64,000 nt of DNA, taken from assembly GCA_920105625.2 (NCBI GenBank), contig CAKKTE020000077.1, positions 248,001 through 312,000 on the forward strand. The letters run 5' to 3'. Shown piece after piece: positions 1 through 13,256 of the stretch. Made by a program: the position numbers and the translations under genes. A model generated the notes under the pieces. That model was given only the letters and a program-made list of their open reading frames with translations. It had not been told where the DNA came from and did not search any database. The stretch is from Clusia tigrina. Taxonomy: Eukaryota > Arthropoda > Insecta > Diptera > Clusiidae. The stretch's first letter is position 1. Every line of letters begins with the position of its first letter.

Positions 1-3000
1 AGTTACTGAATTTTGAAGTTGCATCAGTGTTTCATTTTTTACTCGAAGGTAGCATTTTTATACCGATATTTCAAATTGATAATAGTATCTTATTGTCACA
101 AAATATCAAGGTCTTATGACGCTCCCGTAAAAATTTACAGCATTTCAATATTGCAAACTTTGATAGTTATATTACGCACAGTATAAAAGTTAGTGAATTT
201 TGAAATTGCATCAGTGTTTCATTTTTCACTCAAAGATAGCACTGTTATACTGATATCTCAAATTGACAATAGTACATTTTTTTCACAAAATTTCAAGGTT
301 TTATGACACTCCAATAAAAATTTACAGCATTTCTACGTGGTAAACTTTGATAGTTATATTACGCACAGTATAAAAGTTACTAAATTTTGAAGTTGCATCA
401 GTGTTTCATTTTTTACACAAAGGTAAGGGTGTTATCACAATATCTCAAATTAATTATATTACGCTCAGAAAAAGAGTTAGTGAATTTAGAAGTTGCAGCA
501 GTGTTTCATTTTTTAAAAAAAGAATGTAGCACTGTTATACCGATATCTCAAATTGACAATAGTACTTTATTGTCACAAAATTTCAAGGTCTTATGACGAT
601 CCAGTAAAAAATTAGATATTTAGTTGATAGTTATATTACGCACAGTATAAAACTTACAGAATTTTGAAGTTGCATCAGTGTTTCATTTATTACTCAAAGG
701 GAGCACTGTTAAACCGATATCTCAAATTGACAATAATAATTTCTAGTCTCAAAATTTCAAGGTCTTATGACGCACCAGTAAAAAGATACAGCATTGATAG
801 TTATATTACGCACAGTCTAAAATTTAGAGAATTTTTAAGTTGGATCAGTGTTTCATTTCTTACTCAAAGGTAGCACTGTTATACCGATAATTCAAATTGA
901 CAATAGTACATTACTTTCACAAAATTTCAAGGTCTTATAACGCACCATTAAAAATTTACAGGATTTCAATGCTGCAAACTTTGATAGTTATATTACGCAC
1001 AGTATAAAAGTTGAGAAATTTGAAGTTGCATCATTGTTTCATTTTTTACTCAAAGGTAGCACTGTTATACCGATATTTCAAATTGACAATAGTACTTTAT
1101 TGTCACAAAATTTCAAGGTCTTATGACACTCCAGTAAAAATTTACAGCATTTCAATGTTGCAAACTTTGATAGTTATATTACGCACAGTATTAAAGTTGC
1201 TGAATTTTGAAGTTGCATCAGTGTTTCATTTTTTACTCAAAAGTAGCACTGTTATACGGATATCTGAAATTTACAATAGTACTTTATTGTCACATAATTT
1301 CAAGTTTTTATGACGCTCCAGTAAAAAGTTACGGCATTTCAATTTTGCAAACTTTGATAATTATATTACGCTCAGTATAAAAGTAACTAAATTTTGAAGT
1401 TTTATCAGTGTTTCATTTTTTACTCAAGGGTAGCACTGTTATACCGATATCTCAAATTGACAATAGTTCTTTATTGTCACAAAATTTCAAGGTCTTATGA
1501 CGCTCCCGTAAAAATTTACAGCATTTCAATGTTGCAAACTTTGATAGTTATATTACGCACAGTATAAAAGTTAGTGAACTTTGAAATTGCTTCAGTGTTT
1601 CATTTTTCACTCAAAGGTAGCACTGTTATACTGATATCTCAAATTGACAATAGTACATTATTGTCACAAAATTTCAAGGTTTTATGACGCACCAGTAAAA
1701 AGTTACAGCATTTCAACGTGGCAAACTTTGATAGTTATATTACATACAGTATAAAAGTTACTGAATTTTGAAGTTGCATCAGTGTTTCATTTTTCACTCA
1801 AAGGTAGCGCTGTTATAACAATATATCAAATTGATAATAGTACTTTATTGTCACAAAATTTCAAGTTGTTATGAGGCTCCAGTAAAAAGTTACATCATTT
1901 CAACGTGGCAAGCTTTGATAGTTATATTACGCTCAGTATAAAAGATAGTGAATTTTGAAGTTGCATCAGTGTTTCATTTTTTACACAAAGAATGTAGCAC
2001 TGTTATACCGATATCTCAAATTGACAATAGTACTTTATTGTCACAAAATTTCAAGTTCTTAAGACGCACCAGTAAAAAGTTACAGCATTTCAATGTTGCA
2101 AACTTTGATAGTTATATTACGCACAGTATAAAAGTTAGTGAATTTTGAATTGCTTCAGTGTTTCATTTTTCACTCAAATGTAGCACTTTATACTAATATC
2201 TCAAATTGACAATAGTACATTATTGTCACAAAATTTCAAGGTTTTTTTACGCACCAGTAAAAAGTTACAGCATTTCAACCTGGCAAACTTTGTTAATTAT
2301 ATTACGCACAGTATAAAAGATACTGAATTTTGAAGTTGCATCAGTGTTTCATTTTTTGCTCAAAGGTAGCGCTGTTATAACAATATCTCAAATTGATAAT
2401 AGTATCTTATTGTCACAAAATTTCAAGGTCTTATGACGCTCCCGTAAAAATTTACAGCATTTCAATATTGCAAACTTTGATAGTTTTATTACGCACAGTA
2501 TAAAAGTTAGTGAATTTTGAAGTTGCATCAGTGTTTAATTTTTTACTCAAAGGTAAGGGTGTTATCACAATATCTCAAATTGACAATAGTACTTTATTGT
2601 CACAAAATTTCAAGGTCTTATAACGCACCAGTAAAAAGATACAGCATTGATAGTTATATTACGCACAGTCTTAAATTTAGTGAATTTTTAAGTTGCATCA
2701 GTGTTTCATTTTTTACACAAGGGTAGCACTGTTACACCGATATTTCCAATTGACAATAGTACTTTATTTTCACAAAATTTCAAGGTCTTATAACGCACCA
2801 GTAAAAATTTACAGGATTTCAAAGCTGCAAACTTTGATAGTTATATTACGCACAGTATAAAAGTTGAGAAATTTGAAGTTGCATCAGTGTTTCATTTTTT
2901 ACTCAAAGGTAGCACTGTTATACGGATATCTCAAATTGACAATAGTACTTTATTGTCACATAATTTCAAGTTTTTATGACGCTCCAGTAAAAAGTTACAG

Positions 3001-3889
3001 CATTGCAATTTTGCAAACTTTGATAATTATATTACGCTCAGTATAAAAGTTACTGAATTTTGAAGTTTTATCAGTGTTTCATTTTTTACTCAAGGGTAGC
3101 ACTGTTATACCAATATCTCAAATTGACAATAGTACATTATTCTCACAAAATTTCCAGTTCTAATGACGCTCCAGTAAAAAGTTACAGCATTTCAATGTTG
3201 CAAACTTTGATAATTATATTACGCTCAGTATAAAAGTTAGTGAATTTTGAAGTTTTATCAGTGCTTCATTTTTTACTCAAGGGTAGCACTGTTATACCGA
3301 TATCTCAAATTGACAATAGTACTTTATAGTCACACAATTTTAAGGTCTTATAACGCTCTAGTAAAAAGTTACAGCATTTCAACGTGGCAAACGTTGATAG
3401 TTATATTACGCAAAGTATAAAAGTTACTGAATTTTGAAGTTGCATCAGTGTTTCATTTTTTACGCAAACGTAGCACTGTTATACCGATATCTCAAATTGA
3501 CAATAGTACTTTATTGTCACAAAATTTCAAGTTCTTTTGATGCCCCAGTAAAAAGTTACAGCATTTCAATGTTGCATTCTTTGATAGATATATTACGCAC
3601 AGTATAAAAGTTGAGAAATTTTAAGTTGCATCAGTGTTTCATTTTTTACTCAAAGGTAGCACTGTTATACGGATATCTCAAATTGACAATAGTACTTTAT
3701 TGTCACATAATTTCAAGTTTTTATGACGCTCCAGTAAAAAGTTACAGCATTGCAATTTTGCAAACTTTGATAATTATATTACGCTCAGTATAAAAGTTAC
3801 TGAATTTTGAAGTTTTATCAGTGTTTCATTTTTTACTCAAGGGTAGCACTGTTATACCGATATCTCAAATTGACAATAGTACTTTATTG
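1..3889 (+). repeat. 187-bp satellite array, block 1
   Basis: This is a tandem array of about 21 monomers with no gene. The period is read directly from the recurring string gttactgaattttgaag, seen at phase points near 1, 188 and 375. A consensus monomer counted base by base is 187 bp. Variants include a 190-bp form with a 3-base insertion (aaagaatgtag in place of aaaggtag), a ~170-bp form missing 17 bp (junctions near 795 and 2647), and one ~100-bp deleted monomer at about 375-474. A 747-bp four-monomer unit is repeated, with 2864-3046 matching 3611-3793. Short open frames occur here but recur with the monomer and are not genes. Confidence 0.95.
182..217 (+). promoter_or_regulatory. Representative TATA plus initiator-like arrangement in a satellite monomer
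   Basis: TATAAAAG lies at 182-189 and TCAGTG at 211-216. Taking the A at 213 as +1, the first T of the TATA string is at -31, which matches the spacing of fly RNA polymerase II core promoters. The initiator match is imperfect: TCAGTG against TCAKTY, with G in the last place. The same pair recurs in most monomers across the window. No DPE is visible at +28 to +33. The sequence match is direct, but promoter activity is inferred and AT-rich repeats can produce TATA strings by chance. Confidence 0.35.
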
Positions 3890-4587
3890 CAGGGTTCAGA
3901 AATTGTCATTAATGTGCGCTCATTTAGCTTCATTTATGAGTTTGGTCGCGAACGTGTGAAATTTTTTTGTTGCTCATCCTTCGCGTGTGTGCGTGAATCC
4001 ACTTTTGTTTTGTTCATATATGAACGGTAGCAAAAGAAAGAGCGCCCATAAATGACCGCTCGCACATTTCTGACATGTTGAAATTTTTTTTTTTACAGAA
4101 ATTCCACAAAACAACAACAATTTATTACAGAAACAACAACAAAAATTAAATACGTTCATAACATTTTATTCGCAGTAAATTATTTCAGTAAAAGTAATTC
4201 ATTTAAAAAAGTAAAAAAAAAGTAAAAAGTAAAGTAATTCATTTAAAAAAGTAAAAAAATTAATTTACTAAAATTTAAAAAAAAATTAAATAGTTAAATT
4301 CATGAACGATGAACAACTAAAAAAAATTTCAACCTGTCAGAAATGTGCAAGCGCTCAATTATGGGCGCTCTTTCTTTTGCTACCGTTCATATATGAACAA
4401 AACAAAATTGGATTCACGCACACACGCGAAGGATGAGCAACAAAATAATTTCAACCATCGCACACACGAAAGAGAGAGAAAAGAAATATTTTTTACGCAC
4501 TTACTCGCGAAGAAAAACATTATGAAAAAATTGAAACGCACACGTTCGCGGACGAGGGTGCGAGCGAGTGAATGATTCTGAACCCTG
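3890..4587. mobile_element. Non-autonomous foldback DNA element, copy 1 (hAT-like MITE), deleted in left arm
   Basis: The element is bounded by 12-bp terminal inverted repeats, CAGGGTTCAGAA at the left and its complement ending in CCCTG at the right. It is flanked by a perfect 8-bp duplication, ctttattg, at 3882-3889 and 4588-4595. An 8-bp duplication with CAG termini is typical of the hAT superfamily, and the central TA fits the nnnTAnnn pattern reported for Buster-type hATs. The two arms are long inverted copies of each other around an A-rich core. This copy is 698 bp because about 89 bp is missing from the left arm at 3958/3959. It encodes no transposase; its open frames are mirror images of the hairpin. 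Confidence 0.85.
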
Positions 4588-6468
4588 CTTTATTGTCACA
4601 AAATTTCAAGTTCTTTTGATGCCCCAGTAAAAAGTTACAGCATTTCAATGTTGCACACTTTGATAGCTATATTACGCACAGTATAAAAGTTAGTGAATTT
4701 TGAAATTGCTTCAGTGTTTCATTTTTCACTCAAAGGAAGCACTGTTATATTGATATTTCAAATTGACAATAGTACATTATTGTCACAAAATTTCAAGGTT
4801 TTATGACGCACCAGTAAAAAGTTACAGCATTTCAACCTGGCAAACTTTGATAGTTATATTACGCAAAGTATAAAAGTTACTGAATTTTGAAGTTGCATCA
4901 GTGTTTCATTTTTTGCTCAGAGGTAGCGCTGTTATAACAATATCTCAAATTGACAATAGTACTTTAAAGTCACAAAATTTAAAAATCTTCTGACGCTCTA
5001 GTAAAATGTTACATCATTTCAACGTGGCAAACTTTGATAGTTATATTACGCTCAGTATAAAAGTTAGGGAATTTTGAAGTTGCATCAGTGTTTCATTTTT
5101 TACACAAAGAATGTAGCACTGTTATACCGATATCTCAAATTGACAATAGTACTTTATTGTCAGAAAATTTCAAGGTCTTATGACGAACCAGTAAAAAGTT
5201 ACAGCATTTCAATGTTGCAAACTTTGAAAGTTTTATTACACACAGTATAAAAGTTACTGAATTTTGAAGTTGCATCAGTGTTTCATTTTTACTCAAAGGT
5301 AGCACTGTTATACAAATATCTCAAATTGACAATAGTACTTTATTGTCACATAATTTCAAGTTTTTATGACGCTCCAGTAAAAAGTTACAGCATTGCAATT
5401 TTGCAAACTTTGATAATTATATTACGCTCAGTATAAAAGTTACTGAATTTTGAAGTTTTATCAGTGTTTCATTTTTCACTCAAGGGTAGCACTGTTATAC
5501 CAATATCTCAAATTGACAATAGTACATTATTGCCACAAAATTTCCAGTTCCAATGACGCTCCAGTAAAAAGTTACAGCATTTCAATGTTGCAAACTTTGA
5601 TAATTATATTACGCTCAGTATAAAAGTTAGTGAATTTTGAAGTTGCTTCAATGTTTAATTTTTTACTCAAAGGTAGCACTGTTATACCGATATCTCAAAT
5701 TGACAATAGTACTTTATAGTCACAAAATTTTAAGGTCTTATAACGCTCTAGTAAAAGTTACAGCATTTCAACGTGGCAAACGTTGATAGTTATATTACGC
5801 AAAGTATAAAAGTTACTGAATTTTGAAGTTGCATCAGTGTTTCATTTTTTACTCAAACGTAGCACTGTTATACCGATATCTCAAATTGACAATAGTACTT
5901 TATTGTCACAAAATTTCAAGTTCTTTTGATGCCCCAGTAAAAAGTTACAGCACTTCAATGTTGCAAACTTTGATAGTTATATTACGCACAGTATAAAAGT
6001 TAGTGAATTTTGAATTGCTTCAGTGTTTCATTTTTCACTCAAATGTAGCACTGTTATACTGATATCTCAAATTGACAATAGTACATTATTGTCACAAAAT
6101 TTCAAGGTTTTTTGACGCACCAGTAAAAAGTTACAGCATTTCAACCTGGCAAACTTTGATAATTATATTACGCACAGTATAAAAGTTACTGAATTTTGAA
6201 GTTGCATCAGTGTTTCATTTTTTGCTCAGAGGTAGCGCTGTTATAACAATATCTCAAATTGACAATAGTACTTTAAAGTCACAAAATTTCAAATTCTTCT
6301 GACGCTCTAGTAAAATGTTACATCATTTCAACGTGGCAAACTTTGATAGTTATATTACGCTCAGTATAAAAGTTAGTGAATTTTGAAGTTGCATCAGTGT
6401 TTCATTTTTTACACAAAGAATGTAGCACTGTTATACCGATATCTCAAATTGACAATAGTACTTTATTG
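4588..6468 (+). repeat. 187-bp satellite array, block 2
   Basis: About ten monomers lie between element copies 1 and 2. The first monomers after the element carry the variant ttcttttgatgccccag followed by gttgcacactttgatag. The same variant follows all the other element copies, which ties them to a common ancestral insertion. No gene is present. Confidence 0.95.
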
Positions 6469-7255
6469 CAGGGTTCAGAAATTGTCATTAATGTGCGCTC
6501 ATTTAGCTTCATTTATGAGTTTGGTCGCGAACGTGTGGGTTTCAATTTTTTCATAATGTTCTCTTCTTCGTGAGTAAGAGCGTAAAAAATATTTCTTTTC
6601 TCTCTCTTTCGTGTTTGCGACGGTTGAAATTTTTTTGTTGCTCATCCTTCGCATGTGTGCGTGAATCCACTTTTGTTTTGTTCATATATGAACGGTAGCA
6701 AAAGAAAGAGCGCCCATAAATGACCGCTCGCACATTTCTGACAGGTTGAAATTTTTTTTTTGACAGAAATTTCACAAAACAACAACAATTTATTACAGAA
6801 ACAACAACAAAAATTAAATATGTTCATAACATTTTATTCGCAGTAAATTATTTCAGTAAAAGTAATTCATTTAAAAAAGTAAAAAAAAAGTAAAAAGTAA
6901 AGTAATTCATTTAAAAAAGTAAAAAAATTAATTTACTAAAATTTTAAAAAAAATTAAATAGTTAAATTCATGAACGATGAACAACTAAAAAAAATTTCAA
7001 CCTGTCAGAAATGTGCAAGCGCTCATTTATGGGCGCTCTTTCTTTTGCTACCGTTCATATATGAACAAAACAAAATTGGATTCACGCACACTCGCGAATG
7101 ATGAGCAACAAAAAAATGTCAACCATCGCACACACGAAAGAGAGAGAAAAGAAATATTTTTTACGCAGTTACTCGCGAAGAAAAACATTATGAAAAAATT
7201 GAAACGCACACGTTCGCGGACGAGAGTGCGAGCGAGTGAATGATTCTGAACCCTG
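6469..7255. mobile_element. Foldback DNA element (hAT-like MITE), copy 2, full length
   Basis: This is the most complete reference copy, 787 bp. The terminal inverted repeat CAGGGTTCAGAA is intact at both ends. The left target duplication is ctttattg (6461-6468) and the right is ctttatag (7256-7263), which differs by one base. The left arm runs to about 6763 and the right arm from about 6986. The core has two copies of an aaagtaattcatttaaaaaag motif about 40 bp apart. Each arm contains the perfect palindrome GTTCATATATGAAC. It has no coding capacity. Confidence 0.85.
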
Positions 7256-10200
7256 CTTTATAGTCACAAAATTTCAAGTTCTTTTGATGCCCCAGTAAAA
7301 AGTTACAGCATTTCAATGTTGCACACTTTGATAGTTATATTACGCTCAGTATAAAAATTAGTGAATTTTGAAGTTGCATCAGTGTTTCCTTTTTTACTCA
7401 AAGGTAGCACTGTTATACCGATATCTCAAATTGACAATAGTACTTTATTGTCACAAAATTTCAAGTTCTTTTGATTCCCCAGTAAAAAGTTACAGCATTT
7501 CAATGTTGCAAACTTTGATAGCTATATTACGCACAGTATAAAAGTTAGTGAATTTTGAAATTGCTTCATTTTTCACTCAAAGGAAGCACTGTTATATTGA
7601 TATCTCAAATTGACAATAGTACATTATTGTCACAAAATTTCAAGGTTTTATGACGCACCAGTAAAAAGTTACAGCATTTCAACCTGGCAAACTTTGATAG
7701 TTATATTACGCACAGTATAAAAGTTACTGAATTTTGAAGTTGCATCAGTGTTTCATTTTTTGCTCAGCGGTAGCGCTGTTATAACAATATCTCAAATTGA
7801 CAATAGTACTTTAAAGTCACAAAATTTCAAATTCTTCTGACGCTCTAGTAAAATGTTACATCATTTCAACGTGGCAAACTTTGATAGTTATATTACGCTC
7901 AGTATAAAAGTTAGTGAATTTTGAAGTTGCATCAGTGTTTCATTTTTTACACAAAGAATGTAGCACTGTTATACCGATATCTCAAATTGGCAATAGTACT
8001 TTATTGTCAGAAAATTTCAAGGTCTTAAGACGAACCAGTAAAAAGTTACAGCATTTCAATGTTGCAAACTTTGATAGTTTTATTACACACAGTATAAAAG
8101 TTACTGAATTTTGAAGTTGCATCAGTGTTTCATTTTTACTCAAAGGTAGCACTGTTATACAAATATCTCAAATTGACAATAGTACTTTATTGTCACAAAT
8201 TTTCAAAGTCTTATGACGCTCCAGTAAAAAGTTACAGGATTTCAATTTTGCAAACTTTGATTATTATTTGATATTACGCCAGTATAAGAGTTACTGAATT
8301 TTGAAGTTGCATCAGTGTTTCATTATTTACTCGAACGTAGCACTGTTATACCGATATTTCAAATTGATAATAGTATTTTATTATCACAAAATTTCAAGGT
8401 CTTATGAAGCTCCCGTAAAAATTTACAGCATTTCAATGTTGCAAACTTTGATAGTTATATTACGCACAGTATAAAAGTTAGAGAAATTTGAAATTGTATC
8501 AGTGTTTCATTTTTCACTCAAAGGTAGCACTGTTATACTGATATCTCAAATTGACAATAGTACTTTATTGTCACAAAATTTCAGGGTCTTATGACGCACC
8601 CGAAAAAAGTTACAGCAGTTCAACGTGGCAAACTTTGATAATTAAATTACGCACAGTATTAAAGTTACTGAAATTCGAATTTGCATCAGTGTTTCATTTT
8701 TTACTCAAAGGTAGCGCTGTTATAACAATAGCTCAAATTGAAAATAGTACTTTATTGTCAGAAAATGTCAAATTGTTATGACGCTCCAGTAAAAAGTTAC
8801 AGCATTTCAATGTTGCAAACGTTGATAGTTATATTACGCACAGTATAAAAGTTAGTGAATTTTGAATTGCTTCAGTGTTTCATTTTTCACTCAATTGTAG
8901 CACTGTTATACTGATATCTCAAATTGACAATAGTACATTATTGTCACAAAATTTCAAGGTTTTTGACGCACCAGTAAAAAGTTACAGCATTTCAACCTGG
9001 CAAACTTTGATAGTTATATTACGCACAGTATAAAAGATACTGAATTTTGAAGTTGCATCAGTGTTTCATTTTTTGCTCAAAGGAAGCGCTGTTATAACAA
9101 TATCTCAAATTGATAATAGTATCTTATTGTCACAAAATTTCAAGGTCTTATGACGCTCCCGTAAAAATTTACAGCATTTCAATATTGCAAACTTTGATAG
9201 TTATATTACGCACAGCATAAAAGTTAGTGAATTTTGAAATTGCATCAGAGTTTCATTTTTTACTCAAAGGTAGCACTGTTATACCGATATCTCAAATTGA
9301 CAATAGTACTTTATTGTCACATAATTTCAAGTTCTTTTGATTCCCCAGTAAAAAGTTACAGCATTTCAATGTTGCAAACTTTGATAGCTATATTACGCAC
9401 AGTATAAAAGTTAGTGAATTTTGGAATTGCTTTAGTGTTTCATTTTTCACTCAAAGGAAGCACTGTTATATTGATATCTCAAATTGACAATAGTACATTA
9501 TTGTCACAAAATTTCAAGGTTTTATGACGCACCAGTAAAAAGTTACAGCATTTCCACCTGGCAAACTTTGATAGTTATATTACGCACAGTATAAAAGTTA
9601 CTGAATTTTGAAGTTGCATCAGTGTTTCATTTTTTGCTCAGCGGTAGCGCTGTTATAACAATATCTCAAATTGACAATAGTACTTTAAAGTCACAAAATT
9701 TCAAATTCTTCTGACGCTCTAGTAAAATGTTACATCATTTCAACGTGGCAAACTTTGATAGTTATATTACGCTCAGTATAAAAGTTAGTGAATTTTGAAG
9801 TTGCATCAGTGTTTCATTTTTTACACAAAGAATGTAGCACTGTTATACCGATATCTCAAATTGACAATAGTACTTTATTGTCAGAAAATTTCAAGGTCTT
9901 ATGACGAACCAGTAAAAAGTTACAGCATTTCAATGTTGCAAACTTTGATAGTTTTATTACACACAGTATAAAAGTTACTGAATTTTTAAGTTGCATCAGT
10001 GTTTCATTTTTTACTCAAAGGTAAGGGTGTTATCACAATATCTCAAATTGACAATAGTACTTTATTGTCACAAAATTTCAAGTTCTTTTGATGCTCCTGT
10101 AAAAAGTTAAATCATTTCAACGTGGCAAACTTTGATAATTATATTACGCTCAGTAAAAGAGTTAGTGAATTTTGAAGTTGCATCAGTGTTTCATTTTTTT

Positions 10201-12473
10201 CTCAAAGGTAGCACTGTTATACCGATATCTCAAATTGAAAGTAGTACTTTATTGTCACAAAATTTTAAGGTCTTATGACGATCCAGTAAAAAATTAGTTA
10301 GTTAGTTTATAGTTATATTACGCACAGTATAAAAATTACTGAATTTTGAAGTTGCATCAGTGTTTCATTTATTACTCAAAAGGAGCACTGTTAAACCGAT
10401 ATCTCAAATTGACAATAGTAATTTCTAGTCGCAAAATTTCAAGGTCTTCTGACGCACCAGTAAAAAGATACAGCATTGATTATTAATATACGCACAGTCT
10501 TAAATTTAGTGAATTTTTAAGTTGCATCAGTGTTTCATTTTTTACACAAAGGTAGCACTGTTATACCGATATTTCAAATTGACAATAGTACTTTATTTTC
10601 ACAAAATTTCAAGGTCTTATAACGCACCAGTAAAAATTTACAGGATTTCAAAGCTGCAAACTTTGATAGTTATATTACGCACAGTATTAAAGTTACTGAA
10701 TTTTGAAGTTGCATCAGTGTTTCATTTTTTACTGAAAGGTAGCACTGTTATACGGATATCTCAAATTGACAATAGTACTTTATTGTCACATAATTTCAAG
10801 TTTTTATGACGCTCCAGTTAAAAGTTACAGCATTGCAATTTTGCAAACTTTGATAATTATATTACGCTCAGTATAAAAGTTACAGAAATTTGAAGTTTTA
10901 TCAGTGTTTCATTTTTTACTCAAGGGTCGCATTGTTATACCAATATCTCAAATTGACAATAGTACATTATTGTCACAAAATTTCCAGTTCTAATGACGCT
11001 CCAGTTAAAATTTACAGCATTTCAATGTTGCAAACTTTGATAATTATATTACGCTGAGTATAAAAGTTAGTGAATTTTGAAGTTGCATCAGTGTTTAATT
11101 TTTTACTCAAAGGTTGCACTGTTATACCGATATCTCAAATTGACAATAGTACTTTATTGTCACAAAATTTTAAGGTCTTATAACGCTCTAGTAAAAAGTT
11201 ACAGCATTTCAACGTGGCAAACGTTGATAGTTATATTACGCAAAGTATAAAAGTTACTGCATTTTGAAGTTGCATCAGTGTTTCATTTTTTACTGAAAGG
11301 TAGCACTGTTATACGGATATCTCAAATTGACAATAGTACTTTATTGTCACATAATTTCAAGTTTTTATGACGCTCCAGTTAAAAGTTACAGCATTGCAAT
11401 TTTGCAAACTTTGATAATTATATTACGCTCAGTATAAAAGTTACAGAAATTTGAAGTTTTATCAGTGTTTCATTTTTTACTCAAGGGTCGCATTGTTATA
11501 CCAATATCTCAAATTGACAATAGTACATTATTGTCACAAAATTTCCAGTTCTAATGACGCTCCAGTTAAAATTTACAGCATTTCAATGTTGCAAACTTTG
11601 ATAATTATATTACGCTGAGTATAAAAGTTAGTGAATTTTGAATTGCTTCAGTGTTTCATTTTTCACTCAAATGTAGCACTGTTATACTGATATCTCAAAT
11701 TGACAATAGTACATTATTGTAACAAAATTTCAAGGTTTTATGACGCATCAGTAAAATGTTACAGCATTTCAACCTGGCAAACTTTGATAGTTATATTACG
11801 CACAGTATAAAAGTTACTGAATTTTGAAGTTGCATCAGTGTTTCATTTTTTGGTCAAAGGTAGCGCTGTTATAACAATATCTCAAAGTGAGAATAGTACT
11901 TTAAAGTCACAAAATTTCAAATTCTTATGACGCTCTAGTAAAAAGTTACATCATTTCAACGTGGCAAACTTTGATAGTTATATTACGCTCAGTATAAAAG
12001 TTAGTGAATTTTGAAGTTGCATCAGTGTTTCATTTTTTACACAAAGAATGTAGCACTGTTATACCGATATCTGAAATTGACAATAGTACTTTATTCTTAC
12101 AAAATTTCAAGGTCTTATGACGCACCAGGAAAAAGTTACAGCAGATCAAACTGGCAAACTTTGATAGTTATATTACGCACAGTATAAAAGTTACTGAACT
12201 TTTAAATTTTATCAGTGTTTCATTTTTTACTCAAGGGTACCACTGTTATACCGATATCTCAAATTGACAATAGTACATTATTGTCAAAAAATTTCAAGTT
12301 CTTATGACGCTCCAGTAAAAAGTTACATCATTTCAACGTGGCAAACTTTGATATTTATATTACGCTCCGTATAAAAGTTAGTGAATTTTGAAGTTTCATC
12401 AGTGTTTCATTTTTTACACAAAGAATGTAGCACTGTTATACTGATATCTCAAATTGACAATAGTACTTTATTG
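7256..12473 (+). repeat. 187-bp satellite array, block 3
   Basis: About 28 monomers with no gene. A three-monomer unit of 561 bp is tandemly duplicated, with the variant actgaaaggtagcactg at 10731 and again at 11292. A stretch from about 9.2 to 12.2 kb recurs downstream at about 13.9-16.9 kb with an offset of 4,699 bp. A 17-bp-deleted monomer has its junction near 10477. Confidence 0.95.
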
Positions 12474-13256
12474 CAGGGTTCAGAAATTGTCATTAATGTG
12501 CGCTCATTTAGCTTCATTTATGAGTTTGGTCGCGAACGTGTGCGTTTCAATTTTTTCATAATGTTCTTCTTCGCGAGTAAGATCGTAAAAAATATTTCTT
12601 TTCTCTCTCTTTCGTGTGTGCGATGGTTGAAATTTTTTTGTTGCTCATCCTTCGCGTGTGTGCGTGAATCGAATTTTGTTTTCTTCATATATGAACGGTA
12701 GCAAAAGAAAGAGCGCCCATAAATGACCGCTCGCACATTTCTGACAGGTTGAAATTTTTTTTTTTACAGAAATTCCACAAAACAACAACACTTTATTACA
12801 GAAATAACAACAAAAATTAAATATGTTCATAACATTTTATTCGCAGTAAATTATTTCAGTAAAAGTAATTCATTTAAAAAAGTAAAAAAAAAGTTAAAAG
12901 TAAAGTAATTCATTTAAAAAAGTAAAAAAATGAATTTACTAAAATTTTTAAAAAATTAAATAATTAAATTCATGAACGATGAACAACTAAAAAAAATTTC
13001 AACCTGTCAGAAATGTGCGAGCGCTCATTTATGGGCGCTCTTTCTTTTGCTACCGTTCATATATGAACAAAACAAAATTGGATCACGCACACACGCGAAG
13101 GATGAGCAACAAAAAAATTTCAACCATCGCACACACGAAAGAGAGAGAAAAGAAATATTTTTTACGCACTTACTCGCGAAGAAAAACATTATGAAAAAAT
13201 TGAAACGCACACGTTCGCGGACGAGAGTGCAAGCGAGTGAAGGATTCTGAATCCTG
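12474..13256. mobile_element. Foldback DNA element (hAT-like MITE), copy 3
   Basis: This copy is 783 bp. The left terminus is CAGGGTTCAGAA. The right terminus has mutated to read ...TTCTGAATCCTG, so the terminal inverted repeat has one mismatch. The flanks are ctttattg (12466-12473) and ctttatag (13257-13264). The left arm is about 12474-12762 and the right arm about 12989-13256. Between the outer 12 bp and the long matching arms, about 50 bp on the left and 30 bp on the right do not align. Copies 4-6 share the same terminal mutation and flank. Confidence 0.85.
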
